A stretch of DNA of 14,049 nt from DATGKD01 sp035294855. GTDB taxonomy: Bacteria > Actinomycetota > Acidimicrobiia > Acidimicrobiales > UBA8190. The notes under the pieces were generated by a model. That model was given only the letters and a program-made list of their open reading frames with translations, searched no databases and was not told the DNA's origin. Both the position numbers and the translations under genes were made by a program. Position 1 is the stretch's first letter; each line of letters opens with the position of its first letter. Below are positions 13,866-14,049 of this stretch, one piece after another. The stretch covers positions 1-14,049 of the forward strand of contig DATGKD010000275.1 in the NCBI GenBank assembly GCA_035294855.1, read 5' to 3'.

Positions 13866-14048
13866 TCAGCTGTCGTGATCGCTCAGATGGGGGACGTAGC
13901 CCTGCAGCACGACGGTGCCGGACCCGTCGCGCACCCAGACGCCGTCGATCTGCGACAGCTTCAGCGCGCACGCCATGTTGACCCGCACCGACGACCCCAC
14001 GGGCTCGTAGGTGCCGGTCTGCCACCACGAGCCTGACTCCGTGCGCAT
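13866..14048 (-). CDS. C-terminal part of an unrecognised protein, truncated at the window edge
   Basis: This frame is open to the right edge. An ATG lies at 14048-14046, but the real start is probably outside the window, as nothing upstream of it can be inspected. The 60 visible residues contain SWWQTGTYEPVGSSVRVNM and SQIDGVWVRDGSGTVVLQGY, which alternate like beta strands, and the chain ends with an acidic/His tail. Codon use has strong G/C third positions like its neighbours, so it looks truly coding. I recognise no family. It ends 108 bases before the endoglycoceramidase-like gene on the same strand, so it could be its upstream operon partner, though the hairpin between them argues for separate transcripts. 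Confidence 0.55.
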   Translation of the reverse strand: MRTESGSWWQTGTYEPVGSSVRVNMACALKLSQIDGVWVRDGSGTVVLQGYVPHLSDHDS

Positions 14049-14049
14049 G

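Overview
The window is GC-rich throughout. It has many GTG and TTG starts, strong GGAGG-type ribosome sites and mostly G/C third codon positions. Its gene families are typical of actinobacteria: a SCO6745-like protein, PspA with PspAA, an F420/flavin luciferase-like oxidoreductase, SRPBCC proteins and a long-linker ABC-type substrate-binding protein. I infer a soil or aquatic actinomycete, possibly Acidimicrobiia. There is no rRNA, tRNA, CRISPR array, transposase or phage gene, so placement rests on gene content alone.

Layout. (1) 1-2256, minus: a secreted, membrane-anchored protein of unknown function, translationally coupled to a TTG-started substrate-binding protein that runs off the left edge. 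(2) 2366-2806, plus: a stand-alone cyclic-nucleotide-binding domain protein. (3) 2852-6791: a DUF2142 multi-pass membrane protein (minus), divergent from a secreted agarase-like glycoside hydrolase with a C-terminal Ig-like domain (plus), followed by a small four-cysteine secreted protein (plus). This stretch has visibly more A/T-ending codons than its flanks and looks like a cell-surface or exopolysaccharide island. A perfect hairpin terminator closes it. (4) 6903-8715, minus: a likely operon of a luciferase-like oxidoreductase and two SRPBCC proteins. (5) 8825-9556, plus: a SCO6745-like protein. (6) 9581-10626, minus: pspA and pspAA, overlapping by ATGA. (7) 10715-11905, plus: a ferritin-like diiron protein with a symmetric E, ExxH, E, ExxH ligand set. 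(8) 11985-13757, minus: a secreted GH5 endoglycoceramidase-like hydrolase. (9) 13866-14048, minus: the C-terminal end of an unrecognised gene.

How the parts relate. Two secreted glycosidases, a GT-C-like membrane protein, a substrate-binding protein and several small secreted proteins point to surface glycan or glycolipid building and scavenging. PspA/PspAA protect the membrane. The oxidoreductase/SRPBCC block and the diiron protein look like separate redox or lipid-related functions. No clearly new defence or mobile system is visible. The least explained items are the coupled secreted pair at the left edge, the DUF2142/hydrolase/small-protein cluster with its foldable leader, and the inverted repeat that contains both stop codons of a convergent gene pair.
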